Below, piece by piece: positions 63,666-64,000 of a DNA stretch of 64,000 bases. Location of the stretch: positions 1-64,000 of the forward strand of contig CALCBD010000010.1 in the NCBI GenBank assembly GCA_937897985.1. The letters run 5' to 3'. Position 1 is the first letter of the stretch. Each line of letters opens with the position of its first letter. Position numbers and translations under genes: made by a program. This DNA is from an uncultured Paludibacter sp. (lineage in GTDB: Bacteria > Bacteroidota > Bacteroidia > Bacteroidales > Paludibacteraceae). The notes under the pieces were generated by a model. That model ran no database searches, was not told where the DNA came from, and worked only from the letters and a program-made list of their open reading frames with translations.

Positions 63666-64000
63666 ATGAAAAAGAAAATTTTAATTGTTGATGACAAAAC
63701 TGAATTCCGAAGATTAACCAAAACAATTCTTTCGGGAGCCTATGACGTCGAAAGCGCCGAAAATGGTATCGATGCTTTGTCACTGCTTCAAAGTGGTTAT
63801 TTACCTGATTTAATCGTCAGTGATTTATTAATGCCGGTACTTAGTGGAAAGGATTTTGTCGATCAGTTGAAATCAACAGGTGCATGGAAGGAAATTCCGG
63901 TAATTATTCTCTCGAGTATCGATAAAAGCGACGAAAAAATCAAGCTTATTAAGATGGGTGCCGACGATTATCTTGAAAAACCGTATAATCCTCACGAATT
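63666..64000 (+). CDS. Response regulator, cut by the window end
   Basis: The first 111 codons of a receiver domain are present: start MKKKILIVDDKTEFR, phospho-acceptor Asp53 (SDLLMPVLSG), Ser/Thr region ILSSIDKSD and Lys in LEKPYN. The protein continues beyond 64000, so any output domain is unseen. It follows the LruC gene by 142 bases and extends the two-component cluster. Confidence 0.88.
   Translation, partial: MKKKILIVDDKTEFRRLTKTILSGAYDVESAENGIDALSLLQSGYLPDLIVSDLLMPVLSGKDFVDQLKSTGAWKEIPVIILSSIDKSDEKIKLIKMGADDYLEKPYNPHE

Overview
The window is chromosomal DNA from a low-GC, Gram-negative member of the Bacteroidota, most likely a Bacteroidales-type genome. The evidence is convergent: fused MurF-alanine racemase, fused FeoA-FeoB with a FeoB-associated Cys-rich protein, a RapZ-C/AmgK fusion, type IX secretion (T9SS) C-terminal sorting domains on at least three proteins, BspA-type leucine-rich repeats, TAnnTTTG-type -7 promoter elements, and large hybrid histidine kinases. 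No transposase, integrase, CRISPR array or rRNA was seen. I cannot name the genus from sequence alone.

Layout. Positions 1-5700 hold an acyl-CoA ligase, a MATE exporter and ribosomal protein S1. Positions 5880-9060 are an accessory patch: a T9SS-exported leucine-rich-repeat/FISUMP surface protein, a decayed small gene and a 1 kb gene-poor stretch with a 21-bp inverted repeat. Positions 9065-23567 are mostly housekeeping: phosphoesterase/beta-propeller fusion, MurF-Alr, a universal stress protein, GrpE-DnaJ, a porin, FeoAB and its accessory protein, a YgiQ radical SAM protein and FolC. Positions 23700-25180 are RNA-rich: a cobalamin riboswitch ahead of a lone DUF4465 lipoprotein, then the small SRP RNA and tRNA-Thr four bases apart. 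Positions 25296-37831 carry FabG, Fmt, NAD kinase, PdxJ, an ExbB-ExbD-TonB set, a DJ-1/PfpI protein, HU, two rhomboid proteases, an EEP-family hydrolase, GcvH, PurE and Pgk. Positions 38258-46758 hold a secreted protein resembling a phage virion protein paired with a T9SS protein, a peptidoglycan-recycling pair (AmgK-RapZ fusion and MurU-like), a small secreted protein, a lone HsdR-N nuclease-like protein, AMP nucleosidase and DNA polymerase III delta.

Positions 47283-64000 form the most unusual block: four histidine kinases (three of them very large hybrids) and a sigma-54-dependent response regulator, all on one strand. They are interleaved with a T9SS parallel beta-helix protein, whose start overlaps the end of the largest kinase, and followed by an LruC/DUF4842 lipoprotein and a further response regulator cut by the window end. 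Two kinases end in HPt domains and two carry tandem receivers, so the parts for a branched multistep phosphorelay feeding a sigma-54 activator are present. A near-consensus -24/-12 element precedes the lipoprotein gene. I infer that this is an envelope-sensing regulatory locus controlling its own surface proteins; its signal and targets cannot be read from the sequence.
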